Origin: an uncultured Acetatifactor sp.
GTDB lineage: Bacteria > Bacillota > Clostridia > Lachnospirales > Lachnospiraceae
Assembly: GCA_910580225.1 (NCBI GenBank)
Contig: CAJTXE010000034.1
Span: forward strand, 1 to 46,792
DNA: 46,792 nt
Reading direction: 5' to 3'
The first letter of the stretch is position 1. Every line of letters begins with the position of its first letter. The notes below the pieces were generated by a model, which saw only the letters and a list, made by a program, of their open reading frames with translations, did no database searches and was not told the DNA's origin. Shown here piece after piece: positions 24,830-33,316 of the stretch. Position numbers and translations under genes: made by a program.

Positions 24830-26158
24830 ATGAAAAAAGATCTGACCCAGGGAAATGTAACCAAAAATATGCTGCTCTTTGCAGGACCCATGATTCTGGG
24901 CAACCTGCTGCAGCAGTTATACAATATCGCCGACACCCTCATTGTGGGCCAATTCCTCGGTTCCGACGCACTGGCAGCCGTGGGAAGCGCCTATACCCTG
25001 ATGACCTTCCTCACCTCCATCCTCATCGGCATGTGCATGGGAAGCGGTGCCCTTTTTTCCTATTATTTCGGCAAAAAAGAAGAAGGGAAGATGAAGGACA
25101 GCATTCGCCTGTCTTTTGTTGTGATTGGTGCCGTAACCGTTCTGCTGAATCTCCTGGTCATGGCGCTCCGGCGTCCCATCCTCCGAATACTGCAGGTTCC
25201 GGATACACTGATGGAAATGATGCATACCTATGTATGGATTATTTTCACGGGAATTTTCTTCGTATTTCTATACAATTACTTTGCCTATCTGCTCCGGGCA
25301 GTGGGCAATTCCGTGGTGCCGCTGTACTTTCTGGGAAGTACTGCAGTGCTGAATGTGGCTCTTGACCTGATTTTTGTGATGGTATGCAAATGGGGCATTG
25401 CCGGAGCCGCAGCTGCCACTGTCATCTCTCAGGCGGTCTCCGGACTGGGCCTGATGGCTTATACCTGGACACGGGAACCACAGCTGCGGTTCTCCCTGTT
25501 TCCCATTGCTCCGGAAAAGGGAGCCGTGGCGGAAATCCTGCGGTTCTCTTTCTCCTCCTCCATACAGCAATCTGTGATGAACTTCGGCATCCTGATGATC
25601 CAGGGTCTGGTCAACAGCTTCGGTCCCTCGGTGATGGCGGCTTTTGCGGCTGCCGTAAAAATCGACTCCTTTGCCTACATGCCGGCCCAGGAATTCGGCA
25701 ATGCTTTCTCCCTGTTCATTTCTCAAAATCACGGGGCCGGGCAGAAGGACCGTGTGCAGGAAGGCATGCGCAGCGCTGTCCGGGTGTCCATGCTGTTCTG
25801 CGCTCTCATATCCCTTCTGGTATTCCTGTTTGCGCCGTCTCTGATGCTGCTCTTTATCAGCGCAGAAGAAACAGGGATCATTGCCATCGGCGCCGAATAT
25901 CTGCGGGTGGAAGGTACCTTTTACTGCGGTATCGGCATTCTGTTTCTGCTGTACGGATATTACCGGGGCATCAACCGTCCGGAAATGTCCCTGGTGCTGA
26001 CAGTCATCTCCCTTGGCACCCGAGTGGCTCTGGCCTACCTGCTGGCGCCGCTTCCCGCCATAGGAGTTCTGGGCATCTGGAGCGCCATCCCCATCGGGTG
26101 GGTCCTGGCGGATGCAGCAGGGATTCTGTACCTGCGTCAATTGGAATTGAAACATTAG
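24830..26158 (+). CDS. MATE family efflux transporter (second copy)
   Basis: 442 residues, 12 membrane segments. It begins MKKDLTQGNVTKNMLLFAGP and has QQLYNIADTLIVGQFLGSDA plus the second-half QQSVMNFGILMIQGLVNSFG. It is the same group as the MATE at 16720 but clearly divergent in sequence, so not a recent duplicate. The ATG at 24830 has SD AGGAG at 9 bases. It is divergent from the LeuA-AraC gene, so control by that protein's DNA-binding domain is a natural hypothesis. Substrate unknown. Confidence 0.93.
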   Translation: MKKDLTQGNVTKNMLLFAGPMILGNLLQQLYNIADTLIVGQFLGSDALAAVGSAYTLMTFLTSILIGMCMGSGALFSYYFGKKEEGKMKDSIRLSFVVIGAVTVLLNLLVMALRRPILRILQVPDTLMEMMHTYVWIIFTGIFFVFLYNYFAYLLRAVGNSVVPLYFLGSTAVLNVALDLIFVMVCKWGIAGAAAATVISQAVSGLGLMAYTWTREPQLRFSLFPIAPEKGAVAEILRFSFSSSIQQSVMNFGILMIQGLVNSFGPSVMAAFAAAVKIDSFAYMPAQEFGNAFSLFISQNHGAGQKDRVQEGMRSAVRVSMLFCALISLLVFLFAPSLMLLFISAEETGIIAIGAEYLRVEGTFYCGIGILFLLYGYYRGINRPEMSLVLTVISLGTRVALAYLLAPLPAIGVLGIWSAIPIGWVLADAAGILYLRQLELKH

Positions 26159-26159
26159 A

Positions 26160-26597
26160 TTTTACATCCTCCATTGCATTTATTTTCCCCTCTACCTTTG
26201 TCTCCCTGCACAGCTTCTCAGGAGAAGCCCTGGCAGGGCGCCTGGGGAGACCGAAAAATGAATAAAATCAAGACAATAAAAAGGACAGCCATGGGGTGAC
26301 TGTCCTTTTCAGAGAAGGTATTTCTTATGGGGTATAGCAAAAAACTATATAATGTATTGGGGGTTACGAGTATTATAATACCATTGAATCCCCTTTTTGC
26401 CTATTCTCAAATGTAACAAAATTAACAAAAAACGCTTCCTGTTTTTGTGCGTTTTGCATATAATTTATCCTGTTTCCCATTGTAGTTCAAACGTATTTTC
26501 GATTTCTTCCTGCTCACCTCATACAGAACCGCTTTCTGGCCGCTCAACGACTCCGGCCAGTCTCCATCCGCCCAAGTTTCCCCCGGATGTCTGTATC
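26160..26597. other. Convergent gap between MATE and ftsH
   Basis: 438 bp without a supportable gene. It contains the strong terminator at 26279-26309 and a weaker AAAACGC / GCGTTTT dyad near 26432-26455 that may end ftsH transcription. The rest looks non-coding. Confidence 0.5.
26279..26309 (+). terminator. Rho-independent terminator (usable in both directions)
   Basis: A perfect 10-bp stem AAAAGGACAG (26279-26288) / CTGTCCTTTT (26300-26309) with an 11-base loop. Runs of A and T flank the stem on either strand, so it can end the MATE transcript and also block read-through from ftsH. Confidence 0.85.
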
Positions 26598-28406
26598 CTA
26601 AGCTTCCGCCCCAAAAAGAGCCTCAAACTCCTCCCGTCCGATTTTCTCCTTCTGCAGAAGCAGCTGCGCACAGGAATGAAGCACCTTCTCTTTCGCCAGA
26701 ATAATTTCTCTGGCTTTTGCATAGCACTCGTCCACAATGGACTTAACTTCCCTGTCGATCTCGCCTGCCACGGACTCACTGTGACTCTTGGCATGGGCCA
26801 GGTCCCGCCCGATGAAAACCTCATCATCATCGTCATCATAACAGATCACACCGATATTTTCCGACATGCCAAATCGAGTCACCATCCTGCGTGCCACCTT
26901 GGTTGCCTTCTTGATGTCACTGGAAGCCCCTGTGGTAATGTCCTTGAAAATGATCTCCTCCGCAATCCGTCCTCCCAGGGATACCATGATCTGCTGCAGC
27001 ATCTGCCCCCGGGTCAGAAACATCTCATCCTTCTCCGGAAGCGGCATGGTATAGCCGGCAGCTCCAGCTCCGGTGGGAATAATGGAAACCGTATACACAG
27101 GCCCCACATCCGGCAGCACATGAAACAGAATGGCATGCCCTGCCTCGTGATAAGCCGTGATCTTCTTCTCCTTTTCGGAGATCAGCCGGCTCTTCTTTTC
27201 TGCGCCGATCCCCACCTTCACAAAAGCCTTCCGGATATCCTCCTGTACCACAAAGCTTTTGTTCTGCCTGGCCGCGTTGATGGCAGCCTCGTTCATCAGG
27301 TTCTCCAGATCCGCCCCCGTAAAACCCGCCGTGGTCTGTGCCACCTGCTTTAAGTCCACATCCTCCGCCAAAGGCTTGTTCTTGGAGTGCACCTTCAGGA
27401 TATCTTCCCTGCCGCTGACATCCGGCGTGCCTACCGCCACCTTACGGTCAAAACGTCCGGGACGCAGAATGGCCGGATCCAGTATGTCCACCCGGTTGGT
27501 GGCTGCCATGACAATGATGCCTTCATTGACGCCAAAGCCATCCATCTCCACCAGCAGCTGGTTCAGTGTCTGTTCCCGCTCGTCATGGCCGCCGCCCATA
27601 CCGGTGCCCCTGCGCCTTGCCACAGCGTCGATCTCATCAATAAAAACAATACAGGGCGAATTTTTCTTGGCCTCCTCAAACAGGTCCCGGACACGGGATG
27701 CGCCTACACCCACAAACATTTCCACAAAATCCGAACCCGATATACTGAAAAACGGTACCCCTGCTTCTCCGGCCACGGCCTTCGCCAGCAGCGTTTTACC
27801 GGTCCCGGGAGGGCCCTCCAGCAAAACACCTTTGGGAATTCTTGCCCCCACTCTGGTATACTTTCCCGGCTCCCGCAGAAAATCAACGATCTCTTCCAGT
27901 TCTTCCTTTTCTTCCTTCAGGCCCGCCACCTGCTCAAAGGTGATATTCTTATCCCCCATGGACAGTCTGGCCCGGCTCTTGCCGAAGTTCATCATCCTGC
28001 CGTTATTGCTCCCGGCATTCTGGGCATTGACCATCATAAACAGGAACACACCCACCGCCAGAACAATCAGCATGGGCACCAGTGTGGTCAGCACCCATCC
28101 CTCTCTGGGAACATCTCTCACCGGCGGATCAAAGCCGTAGGAACGCACCAATTCTTCGGCCTCCACAATATCCGTCACATACAGCTTCCTGTCCGCACCG
28201 TTTGTGAGCTCCACCCGGATATAGCCGGTGGGCACCTCACTGTTGGGATTGATGGTCACCTCCCTGACGCTCCCCGCCTCCATATCACTGACAAACTGTT
28301 CCCGGGTATATTCATCATCCGCTCCGTTCAGGGTAGTCAGCACTGCCACCCCCATCAAGAGCAGAACGATAAAAAGAAAATACGAATTAAATCCTCTACT
28401 TCTCAA
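26598..28406 (-). CDS. ftsH: ATP-dependent zinc metalloprotease FtsH
   Basis: 602 residues. Two N-terminal membrane segments (SYFLFIVLLLMGVAVLTTL and MLIVLAVGVFLFMMV) flank a small outside domain. The AAA module has Walker A GPPGTGKTLLAKA near residue 197, Walker B IVFIDEIDAV and the second region of homology ATNRVDILDPAILRPGRFDR. The protease has HEAGH near 417 and a further metal Asp in the helical C-terminal part. It degrades misfolded membrane proteins and regulators. The start is TTG at 28404-28406, with SD AGGAGG 8 bases upstream and no ATG nearby. It ends the conserved tilS-hpt-ftsH string. Confidence 0.97.
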   Translation of the reverse strand: MRSRGFNSYFLFIVLLLMGVAVLTTLNGADDEYTREQFVSDMEAGSVREVTINPNSEVPTGYIRVELTNGADRKLYVTDIVEAEELVRSYGFDPPVRDVPREGWVLTTLVPMLIVLAVGVFLFMMVNAQNAGSNNGRMMNFGKSRARLSMGDKNITFEQVAGLKEEKEELEEIVDFLREPGKYTRVGARIPKGVLLEGPPGTGKTLLAKAVAGEAGVPFFSISGSDFVEMFVGVGASRVRDLFEEAKKNSPCIVFIDEIDAVARRRGTGMGGGHDEREQTLNQLLVEMDGFGVNEGIIVMAATNRVDILDPAILRPGRFDRKVAVGTPDVSGREDILKVHSKNKPLAEDVDLKQVAQTTAGFTGADLENLMNEAAINAARQNKSFVVQEDIRKAFVKVGIGAEKKSRLISEKEKKITAYHEAGHAILFHVLPDVGPVYTVSIIPTGAGAAGYTMPLPEKDEMFLTRGQMLQQIMVSLGGRIAEEIIFKDITTGASSDIKKATKVARRMVTRFGMSENIGVICYDDDDDEVFIGRDLAHAKSHSESVAGEIDREVKSIVDECYAKAREIILAKEKVLHSCAQLLLQKEKIGREEFEALFGAEA

Positions 28407-28511
28407 CTTGCAAGCCTCCTGTTTCTCTTCATGCCCATCTGTCTTCTGCCATCAGCTCTGCCGCAGTCCGTAAAAACTGCCTGTTTTCCCTCACTGCCTG
28501 TTCCACCCGTT

Positions 28512-29048
28512 TTATTCTTCTTCGGCATCAAATTTCACGACTCCGATATAAGGCAGATTTCGATATTTCTGATCGTAATCCAGTCCATACCCTACCACGA
28601 ATTCGTCCGGAATCTGAAATCCCGTATAATCCACATCCACATCCACAACTCTTCTCTCCGGCTTATCCAGCAAAGTACACAGACGCAGTGACTCCGGTCC
28701 TCTTGCCCAGAGCATCTCCATCAGATAGCTCAACGTCCTGCCGCTGTCCACGATATCTTCCACCACGATCACATTTTTATCCCGAATCGGATCATCCAGA
28801 TCCTTTACGATCTTCACCACACCGCCGGATGCGGTACCGCTTCCATAGCTGGATACCGCCATGAAATCCAGCGATACCGGCACTGTAATCCGCTTTGCAA
28901 GCTCACACAGAAAAAAACTTCCCCCCTTCAGCACACAGATCAGATGCACTTCTTTTCCCGCATAATCCCGACTGATCTGCTCTCCTATCATCTGGATCTT
29001 CGCATCCACTTCTTCTTCTGTCAAAAGTACCTTAATGCTTTCCGCCAT
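28512..29048 (-). CDS. hpt: Hypoxanthine phosphoribosyltransferase
   Basis: 178 residues, usual length. PRPP-binding motif VIVVEDIVDSGRTL, substrate loops LICVLKGGSFFLCELAKRI and MAVSSYGSGTASGG, and the C-terminal VVGYGLDYDQKYRNLPYIG. It salvages hypoxanthine and guanine to IMP and GMP. The start is ATG 29048 (SD GGAGG); the longer frame is tilS sequence. It overlaps the 3' end of tilS by 17 bp, so translation is coupled, as in Bacillus. Confidence 0.97.
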   Translation of the reverse strand: MAESIKVLLTEEEVDAKIQMIGEQISRDYAGKEVHLICVLKGGSFFLCELAKRITVPVSLDFMAVSSYGSGTASGGVVKIVKDLDDPIRDKNVIVVEDIVDSGRTLSYLMEMLWARGPESLRLCTLLDKPERRVVDVDVDYTGFQIPDEFVVGYGLDYDQKYRNLPYIGVVKFDAEEE

Positions 29049-30705
29049 CTTTCTCCTCCGTTTCGCTGCTTCCGCCAAATTTTGTTCCCAAAAGCCTTAC
29101 CTGTAATATACGTTTCGTATTGTCGTCTACTTTAAACGCCTGACTGATGCGCCAGCCAGCCAGCCACAATACATGACTTCCGACAGCTATCACAGGAATT
29201 TCATCCCGAATTTCCCTGGGAATCTTTTCCGTGATCATGTAATCCTTCAGGGATTTGTGCACTGTATTCCCTCTTTTGTCCGCTATCGTGAGATAATCCC
29301 CCTGACGCCGGGTACGAATCTCCACACATTGTTTTATTTTATCACAATCAAACCATTTCGTATACCGTTTTAAGGGAACTTCCTCCCCTTTTTTCATATA
29401 AAAGCCTGCAAACTCTATTTTTCCCCTGTGTCCCAAGTCATAAACAAAAGAAGTGCGAAATATTTCAGGTCCCAGCAAAACCACGCCTGGGGCCCTGACA
29501 CGGTCTCCCCCTCCTGTCGGGGCTTCTATCCCTCCAAGCACCGCTGTTCCCCGGGTTTCCGCCGGCAGATCTTTCTGTGCCATTGTCTCTTCCAAAACGG
29601 AAACTTTCCGCCCCTGCTCCAGAAACACATTGCCGTACTGCCGCCAGGCCCTGATTCCAAAGGGAAGGCTGATGCTTCGGTTTCCCTCTCTTTTCAGAAG
29701 CTCCAGGGTATCCATCACATGGACTGCCGAAATGTCTTTTCCAGTGGGAGACAGTGTCTTCAGCAGTTCCAGGATCACCCTCTTCTGCAAGATCGGAGGA
29801 ATCTCTTGAAAATATGCCGTATCTACCCGAAACAGCTCCTTCCGTGGGACAAATTCCCCCTCGCCTGACCATATCCGGTCCGTCTGCTTCTCCGCCTCTC
29901 CGGCTATCTCCCTACACGGCGCTTCCTCTCCGGCTTTCCCAGGCCTCAGCCGCACCTCCACACACTTTGCCATCGCTTCCTGTGTCTGGGCCTCCAGATA
30001 ACTTTCCGCCTCCCGCAGAAGTTCCGCCGTTCTGCCCATGTGTTCCACCGCACCGGCGGCCACCCATTCTTCCGCATAAGGCAGAATATGATGCCTGATA
30101 CGGTTGCGCCTGTAGGTATCCCCCTGGTTAGTCCCATCTAAGCACCACCCCGCCGAAACACTCTTCAGGTATGCCTCCACTTCCCGCCTCTCCAGACACA
30201 GGATCGGACGTATGATATTCCCCCGTACCGGTGCGATTCCGCTTAAGCCCTTCAGACCGCTTCCCCGAAACAGATGAAACAGCATGGTCTCCGCATTGTC
30301 GTTGCTGTTATGTGCAACTGCAATTTTCGCTCCGCCAAGCCGTCTCGCCGTATTTGAAAATGCGTTATATCTCACTCTTCTTCCCGCATCTTCCTCCGAA
30401 TATCCTTCCTGCTGCGCCAGTCTGCGCACATCCTCCTCCACCAGGAAAAAGGGCACTCTCCTCTCCCTGCACAACCTTTCCACAAACCGCGCATCCTCTC
30501 CCGCCTCCCTGCGGATGCCATGGTTTACATGAACTGCCGCAAAGGAAACCGGAACTTGTCTCGCGTATTCCAGAAGCAACAGAAAAAGGCAGACCGAGTC
30601 CGCCCCTCCTGATACACCCACCACAACTTTTTCATGGGGTCTGAGCATATGATGCTCCTCGATATAAGAAAATACCTTTTTTTCTGTCTTTTCTCTGCTA
30701 TCCAT
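29032..30705 (-). CDS. tilS: tRNA(Ile)-lysidine synthase
   Basis: 557 residues. The PP-loop ATP-pyrophosphatase motif SGGADS lies at 32-37, followed by VHVNHGIRREAGEDARFVER, the AHNSNDNAETMLFHLFRGSG motif that forms the catalytic pocket, and NRIRHHILP. C-terminal TilS substrate-binding domains follow (KIEFAGFYMKKGEEVPLKRY, RRQGDYLTIADKRGNTVHKS). It converts C34 of the AUA-decoding tRNA-Ile to lysidine and is normally essential. No SD precedes the ATG; see the promoter entry. It is somewhat longer than typical (about 460) because of an insert between the N-terminal and C-terminal parts. Confidence 0.96.
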   Translation of the reverse strand: MDSREKTEKKVFSYIEEHHMLRPHEKVVVGVSGGADSVCLFLLLLEYARQVPVSFAAVHVNHGIRREAGEDARFVERLCRERRVPFFLVEEDVRRLAQQEGYSEEDAGRRVRYNAFSNTARRLGGAKIAVAHNSNDNAETMLFHLFRGSGLKGLSGIAPVRGNIIRPILCLERREVEAYLKSVSAGWCLDGTNQGDTYRRNRIRHHILPYAEEWVAAGAVEHMGRTAELLREAESYLEAQTQEAMAKCVEVRLRPGKAGEEAPCREIAGEAEKQTDRIWSGEGEFVPRKELFRVDTAYFQEIPPILQKRVILELLKTLSPTGKDISAVHVMDTLELLKREGNRSISLPFGIRAWRQYGNVFLEQGRKVSVLEETMAQKDLPAETRGTAVLGGIEAPTGGGDRVRAPGVVLLGPEIFRTSFVYDLGHRGKIEFAGFYMKKGEEVPLKRYTKWFDCDKIKQCVEIRTRRQGDYLTIADKRGNTVHKSLKDYMITEKIPREIRDEIPVIAVGSHVLWLAGWRISQAFKVDDNTKRILQVRLLGTKFGGSSETEEKDGGKH

Positions 30706-30711
30706 GATGCT

Positions 30712-30740
30712 ATGTTATCTCAAAAAACAGAAAAAGTCAA
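30712..30740 (-). promoter_or_regulatory. tilS promoter implying a leaderless mRNA
   Basis: TTGACT (30735-30740), 17-bp spacer, TAACAT (30712-30717) on the minus strand. Only six bases separate the -10 from the ATG at 30705-30703, so transcription should start at or within a base or two of the initiation codon. This agrees with the lack of a Shine-Dalgarno sequence. Confidence 0.55.
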
Positions 30741-30759
30741 CCGTTCCGCTTCTCTCCAG

Positions 30760-31935
30760 TCAAGTCTCCCAGATTCCGATCACCCCGATGGTCATATCGT
30801 CACAGATTCTTCCCCCACTGGCATGAATCGCAATCTGCAGCAGACGGTCCGCCATCTCACCCGGATTGCGCTCCTGAAGTCCTGCAATGATACTCATTAT
30901 CGTATTTTCATAGTCCTCCCCGCCGAAGGCATCCACCACCCCGTCGGAAACCATAATCAGGTAATCGCTGTCCTGAAGCTGTCTGCACAAAGGCTGTGCC
31001 TCCACTTGCCCGAAGATACCCAAAGGCAGATTCCCCGTTGTCAGCTGCTCCACCTCCTGGCCGCGCTTTAGAAATGTGGCGGCACCTCCCACCTTCCGCA
31101 GCTGACAGCTCCCCTGATATAGATCAATATCACAGATATCCAGAGTGGGATGATTCGTGTCCTCTCCTGAGGCAAAAAGGGCCGTGTTGACCATACTGAC
31201 AGCCGTGTCGGTTCCATATCCCGCCTCCAGCATTTTTTCCATCAGGTCCAGTACTTTCTCACTGTCTCTGCCTGCTTTTTCACCGGAACCGGTTCCGTCA
31301 GACAGCATTACCGTCACCTTGCCTTTCTCGGACTCCAACACGGCATAATTATCCCCTGATACAGCTTCCCCTTCTTTTACTGCCCTGGAAAAACCGGTCA
31401 GCACCAGATAGGCTGTCTCTTCTTCCAGAACAAAACTCTGGGGTGATCCCTCCACCACACTGGGACTGGTAACAGAAGGAGCCAGCCGTCTGTCCAACAG
31501 CACCGAGATCATGTCTGCCGCGTCTTCCGCAGACACCTTCGTTCCTCTGTGTGTGTGCATGGTAAGCACAATAGCCTTCCTGCCGTCTTCTCTCGGCAGG
31601 TAGCAGGGTCCTTCCACTGCAATCCCCTCCTCTGCCAGCGCCTGTACCAGACGCCGCCTGTTTTTTCCCTCCATCGGCCAGTATACCAGCACCTCACTGG
31701 CGGCCTCCGTCATAATTTTGGCCATTTCCGTCAGATGTCCGCTGATAATCTGCCGATTCTCCCATAGCCTTCTCTCTGCCAGAACCGTTTCCCGATTCTC
31801 CTGATCTGGCTCAAATTCCTCGTCGTAACTTCTTGCCAGCTCGCTGAAACTGTCTGCATAGCTCAAAAGTCTGCGCCTGCACAGATCAGATACCTGTGCC
31901 GTCTGCAGCTCCTTATCCTCCCCTTTGCGTCTCAT
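30760..31935 (-). CDS. spoIIE: SpoIIE-type PP2C phosphatase lacking the membrane domain
   Basis: About 391 residues. The C-terminal PP2C/SpoIIE domain is complete: SGDNYAVLESEKGKVTVMLS, DGTGSGEKAGRDSEKVLDLM, DICDIDLYQGSCQLRKVGGA, and LIMVSDGVVDAFGGEDYENT with metal-binding Asp residues. The N-terminal ~150 residues match the regulatory segment just before the phosphatase in SpoIIE. Usual SpoIIE is about 800 residues with some ten membrane helices; here none is present, and an in-frame TAA blocks the frame before the possible TTG (31974). GTG 31938 and ATG 31935 are likely starts (AAGGGG at 9-12 bases). SpoIIE dephosphorylates SpoIIAA to release sigma-F. Position before tilS is conserved in Firmicutes. 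Confidence 0.9.
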   Translation of the reverse strand: MRRKGEDKELQTAQVSDLCRRRLLSYADSFSELARSYDEEFEPDQENRETVLAERRLWENRQIISGHLTEMAKIMTEAASEVLVYWPMEGKNRRRLVQALAEEGIAVEGPCYLPREDGRKAIVLTMHTHRGTKVSAEDAADMISVLLDRRLAPSVTSPSVVEGSPQSFVLEEETAYLVLTGFSRAVKEGEAVSGDNYAVLESEKGKVTVMLSDGTGSGEKAGRDSEKVLDLMEKMLEAGYGTDTAVSMVNTALFASGEDTNHPTLDICDIDLYQGSCQLRKVGGAATFLKRGQEVEQLTTGNLPLGIFGQVEAQPLCRQLQDSDYLIMVSDGVVDAFGGEDYENTIMSIIAGLQERNPGEMADRLLQIAIHASGGRICDDMTIGVIGIWET

Positions 31936-32026
31936 CACACTGAAGCACCCCTTCCCGCTGCTGTCTTCCCGCAACAGTTTCGTCCCTGTCTTCTGCTGTT
32001 ACGTCCTTCTTTCGTGCAGCAGTACC

Positions 32027-32059
32027 ATTATAGAAACCGCCAAAAGCTTTTTTTGTCAA
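32027..32059 (-). promoter_or_regulatory. spoIIE promoter with 21-bp spacer
   Basis: Perfect TTGACA (32054-32059) and perfect TATAAT (32027-32032) on the minus strand, separated by 21 bp rather than 17. The Spo0A-activated sigma-A promoters of B. subtilis spoIIE and spoIIG are known for 21-22 bp spacing. A Spo0A-box-like TGTCAAA (consensus TGTCGAA) overlaps the -35 on the plus strand at 32054-32060. Confidence 0.75.
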
Positions 32060-32086
32060 AAATAAGGTCCTGTACCCCTAAATTTT

Positions 32087-32093
32087 TACGACA
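32087..32093 (-). promoter_or_regulatory. Upstream Spo0A-box-like site
   Basis: TGTCGTA on the minus strand, one mismatch from the 0A box TGTCGAA. It lies about 30 bp upstream of the -35 of the spoIIE promoter and partly inside the T-run of the divIC terminator. Confidence 0.5.
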
Positions 32094-32120
32094 AAAAAAG
32101 CGGAAGCCTTGTGCTTCCGC
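32093..32120 (-). terminator. Rho-independent terminator after divIC
   Basis: An 8-bp stem GCGGAAGC / GCTTCCGC (32100-32107 and 32113-32120) with a 5-base loop starts directly after the divIC stop codon and is followed on the minus strand by seven T residues. It separates the rqcP-yabP-yabQ-divIC unit from spoIIE. Confidence 0.9.
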
Positions 32121-32432
32121 CTAATCCTTCTGTTTAAAAAGGATCTCATCTTCATATACCAGTCCAAGCTTTTCTCTGGCTACATTCTCAATATAACCTT
32201 TGGTCTGAACCTCTTTGCCGAATTTCTCTATCTCTTCTCCCCGTTCTATCTCCGCTTCAATCTGTGCCTGCAGCGCCGCCTCTTCAGCGGCCTTCGTATT
32301 GATCTTCCTCTTCAGCTCCAGGCTCCCCATCTGCACCAGGATCAAGATCAGCACCACCACCAGTGTCACCAGAAACATACTGAAACGATTCTGATATCGT
32401 TTTCGATATGCCACCCGTCTATGTCTTGCCAT
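32121..32432 (-). CDS. divIC: Septum formation initiator, DivIC/FtsB family
   Basis: 103 residues. Basic cytoplasmic N-terminus (MARHRRVAYRKRYQNR), one membrane segment (FLVTLVVVLILILVQMG), then a coiled coil rich in Glu/Ala/Lys and the family motif YIENVAREKLGLVYEDEILF. It joins FtsL and DivIB at the divisome. The start is ATG 32432 (SD GGTGAGG); upstream in-frame codons belong to the yabQ end. It follows yabQ by 23 bp, as in Bacillus. Confidence 0.93.
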   Translation of the reverse strand: MARHRRVAYRKRYQNRFSMFLVTLVVVLILILVQMGSLELKRKINTKAAEEAALQAQIEAEIERGEEIEKFGKEVQTKGYIENVAREKLGLVYEDEILFKQKD

Positions 32433-32455
32433 AACCTCACCCCTATCCAACCTTC

Positions 32456-32920
32456 TCATGCCTTCAAATTTATTTTGAGAGCTTTCAGGAAAAATGTCAA
32501 TCTGCTTTTCAGAAACCGCCTCTGCCTTCCTAACAGTCGCCGGGTCCCCTTTCCCACCTTCCTGCCCGCACGGCCCACCGGTCTGCACATCCATTTCACG
32601 ATTCTTCCCATTCCTTCCAGCAGCTTGCCCAACAGCCGGGACATATACTTTACAAACACCGGACTGAACAGTTTTCTGTACAGAAACATCCCCGTCATTG
32701 CGCCGATGACTGCAAACCAGCGCAAGGTCCCGTTGCTCTCACGGTACATCAGCAGAAAAACTTCTCCTCCGCAGTAGAGCCAGAACACCAGATCCTCCAC
32801 AGATACCCAGAAACCGTCATGGGGAATTACCCTTCGGATGATCCGCAGGATATCATACACAAAGAGCAGGAAAACACCCATAATCAGGGAGTGGAGCAAA
32901 AATTCATTCTCACTTACCAT
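32456..32920 (-). CDS. yabQ: Spore cortex biosynthesis protein YabQ
   Basis: 154 residues with three or four membrane segments (LLHSLIMGVFLLFVYDILRI, SVEDLVFWLYCGGEVFLLMY, RWFAVIGAMTGMFLYRKLF) and a basic C-terminal tail. The YDILRIIRRVIPH and VEDLVFWLYCGGEVF motifs are typical of YabQ, which in B. subtilis sits in the membranes around the forespore and is needed for the cortex. It follows yabP by three bases. Confidence 0.93.
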   Translation of the reverse strand: MVSENEFLLHSLIMGVFLLFVYDILRIIRRVIPHDGFWVSVEDLVFWLYCGGEVFLLMYRESNGTLRWFAVIGAMTGMFLYRKLFSPVFVKYMSRLLGKLLEGMGRIVKWMCRPVGRAGRKVGKGTRRLLGRQRRFLKSRLTFFLKALKINLKA

Positions 32921-32923
32921 AGG

Positions 32924-33211
32924 TTACCGGAACAGCCTGCTGAGCAATGATTCGTTTTTATGTCCTGCGCCTGCCACATCGGAATAGGTAAAACTGTCGA
33001 TTTTTCCGTCGATATCTACTTCGCCCTTCTCCAGAGTCAGACGGCTGACATGAAGATCGTCCCCCTTGATCATCAGCATCCCCTGTTCCGTCTCCAGCAG
33101 AATTTCGTGGATGTCAAAGGACAACACATCATTCACACCGTTTACCGTACAGTTCCTCCGGTTCGTCATCGCCACCTTATGTATACGCGAATTTCCGCTC
33201 AGATCTTCCAT
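32924..33211 (-). CDS. yabP: Sporulation protein YabP
   Basis: 95 residues, usual size. The core TVNGVNDVLSFDIHEILLET, GMLMIKGDDLHVSRLTLEKG and VDIDGKIDSFTYSD is diagnostic of the YabP/YqfC family. ATG at 33211 with SD GGAGG at 5 bases; the longer frame is not used. It is expressed in the mother cell in Bacillus and works with YabQ. It is coupled to yabQ, whose start lies 4 bases after this stop. Confidence 0.93.
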   Translation of the reverse strand: MEDLSGNSRIHKVAMTNRRNCTVNGVNDVLSFDIHEILLETEQGMLMIKGDDLHVSRLTLEKGEVDIDGKIDSFTYSDVAGAGHKNESLLSRLFR

Positions 33212-33316
33212 AGGCCCTCCATCCCTGCCCCTGCTGTCCCACAGGGGTTCCTTCAAGATTTATATCACCTTGAATCAGTATATGACGCTGCCCCCCGGAA
33301 AAGAACCGGATCCTGC

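Noticed and set aside
25268..26155. Minus-strand 295-codon ORF opposite the MATE gene
   Set aside because: It is antisense to a clear transporter, rich in Gln/His/Gly as typical for shadow frames, and has no ribosome-binding site.
16720..26158. Recent duplication of the two MATE genes
   Set aside because: They share family motifs only; sequence differs throughout and the contexts are unrelated.
27157..28691. Long plus-strand ORFs opposite ftsH
   Set aside because: Shadows of ftsH codon bias; composition (Ser/Arg/Pro-rich) and lack of start signals argue against genes.
33212..33316. Sigma-E promoter for yabP
   Set aside because: A CATATACT -10-like element exists, but no acceptable -35 lies at the required distance.
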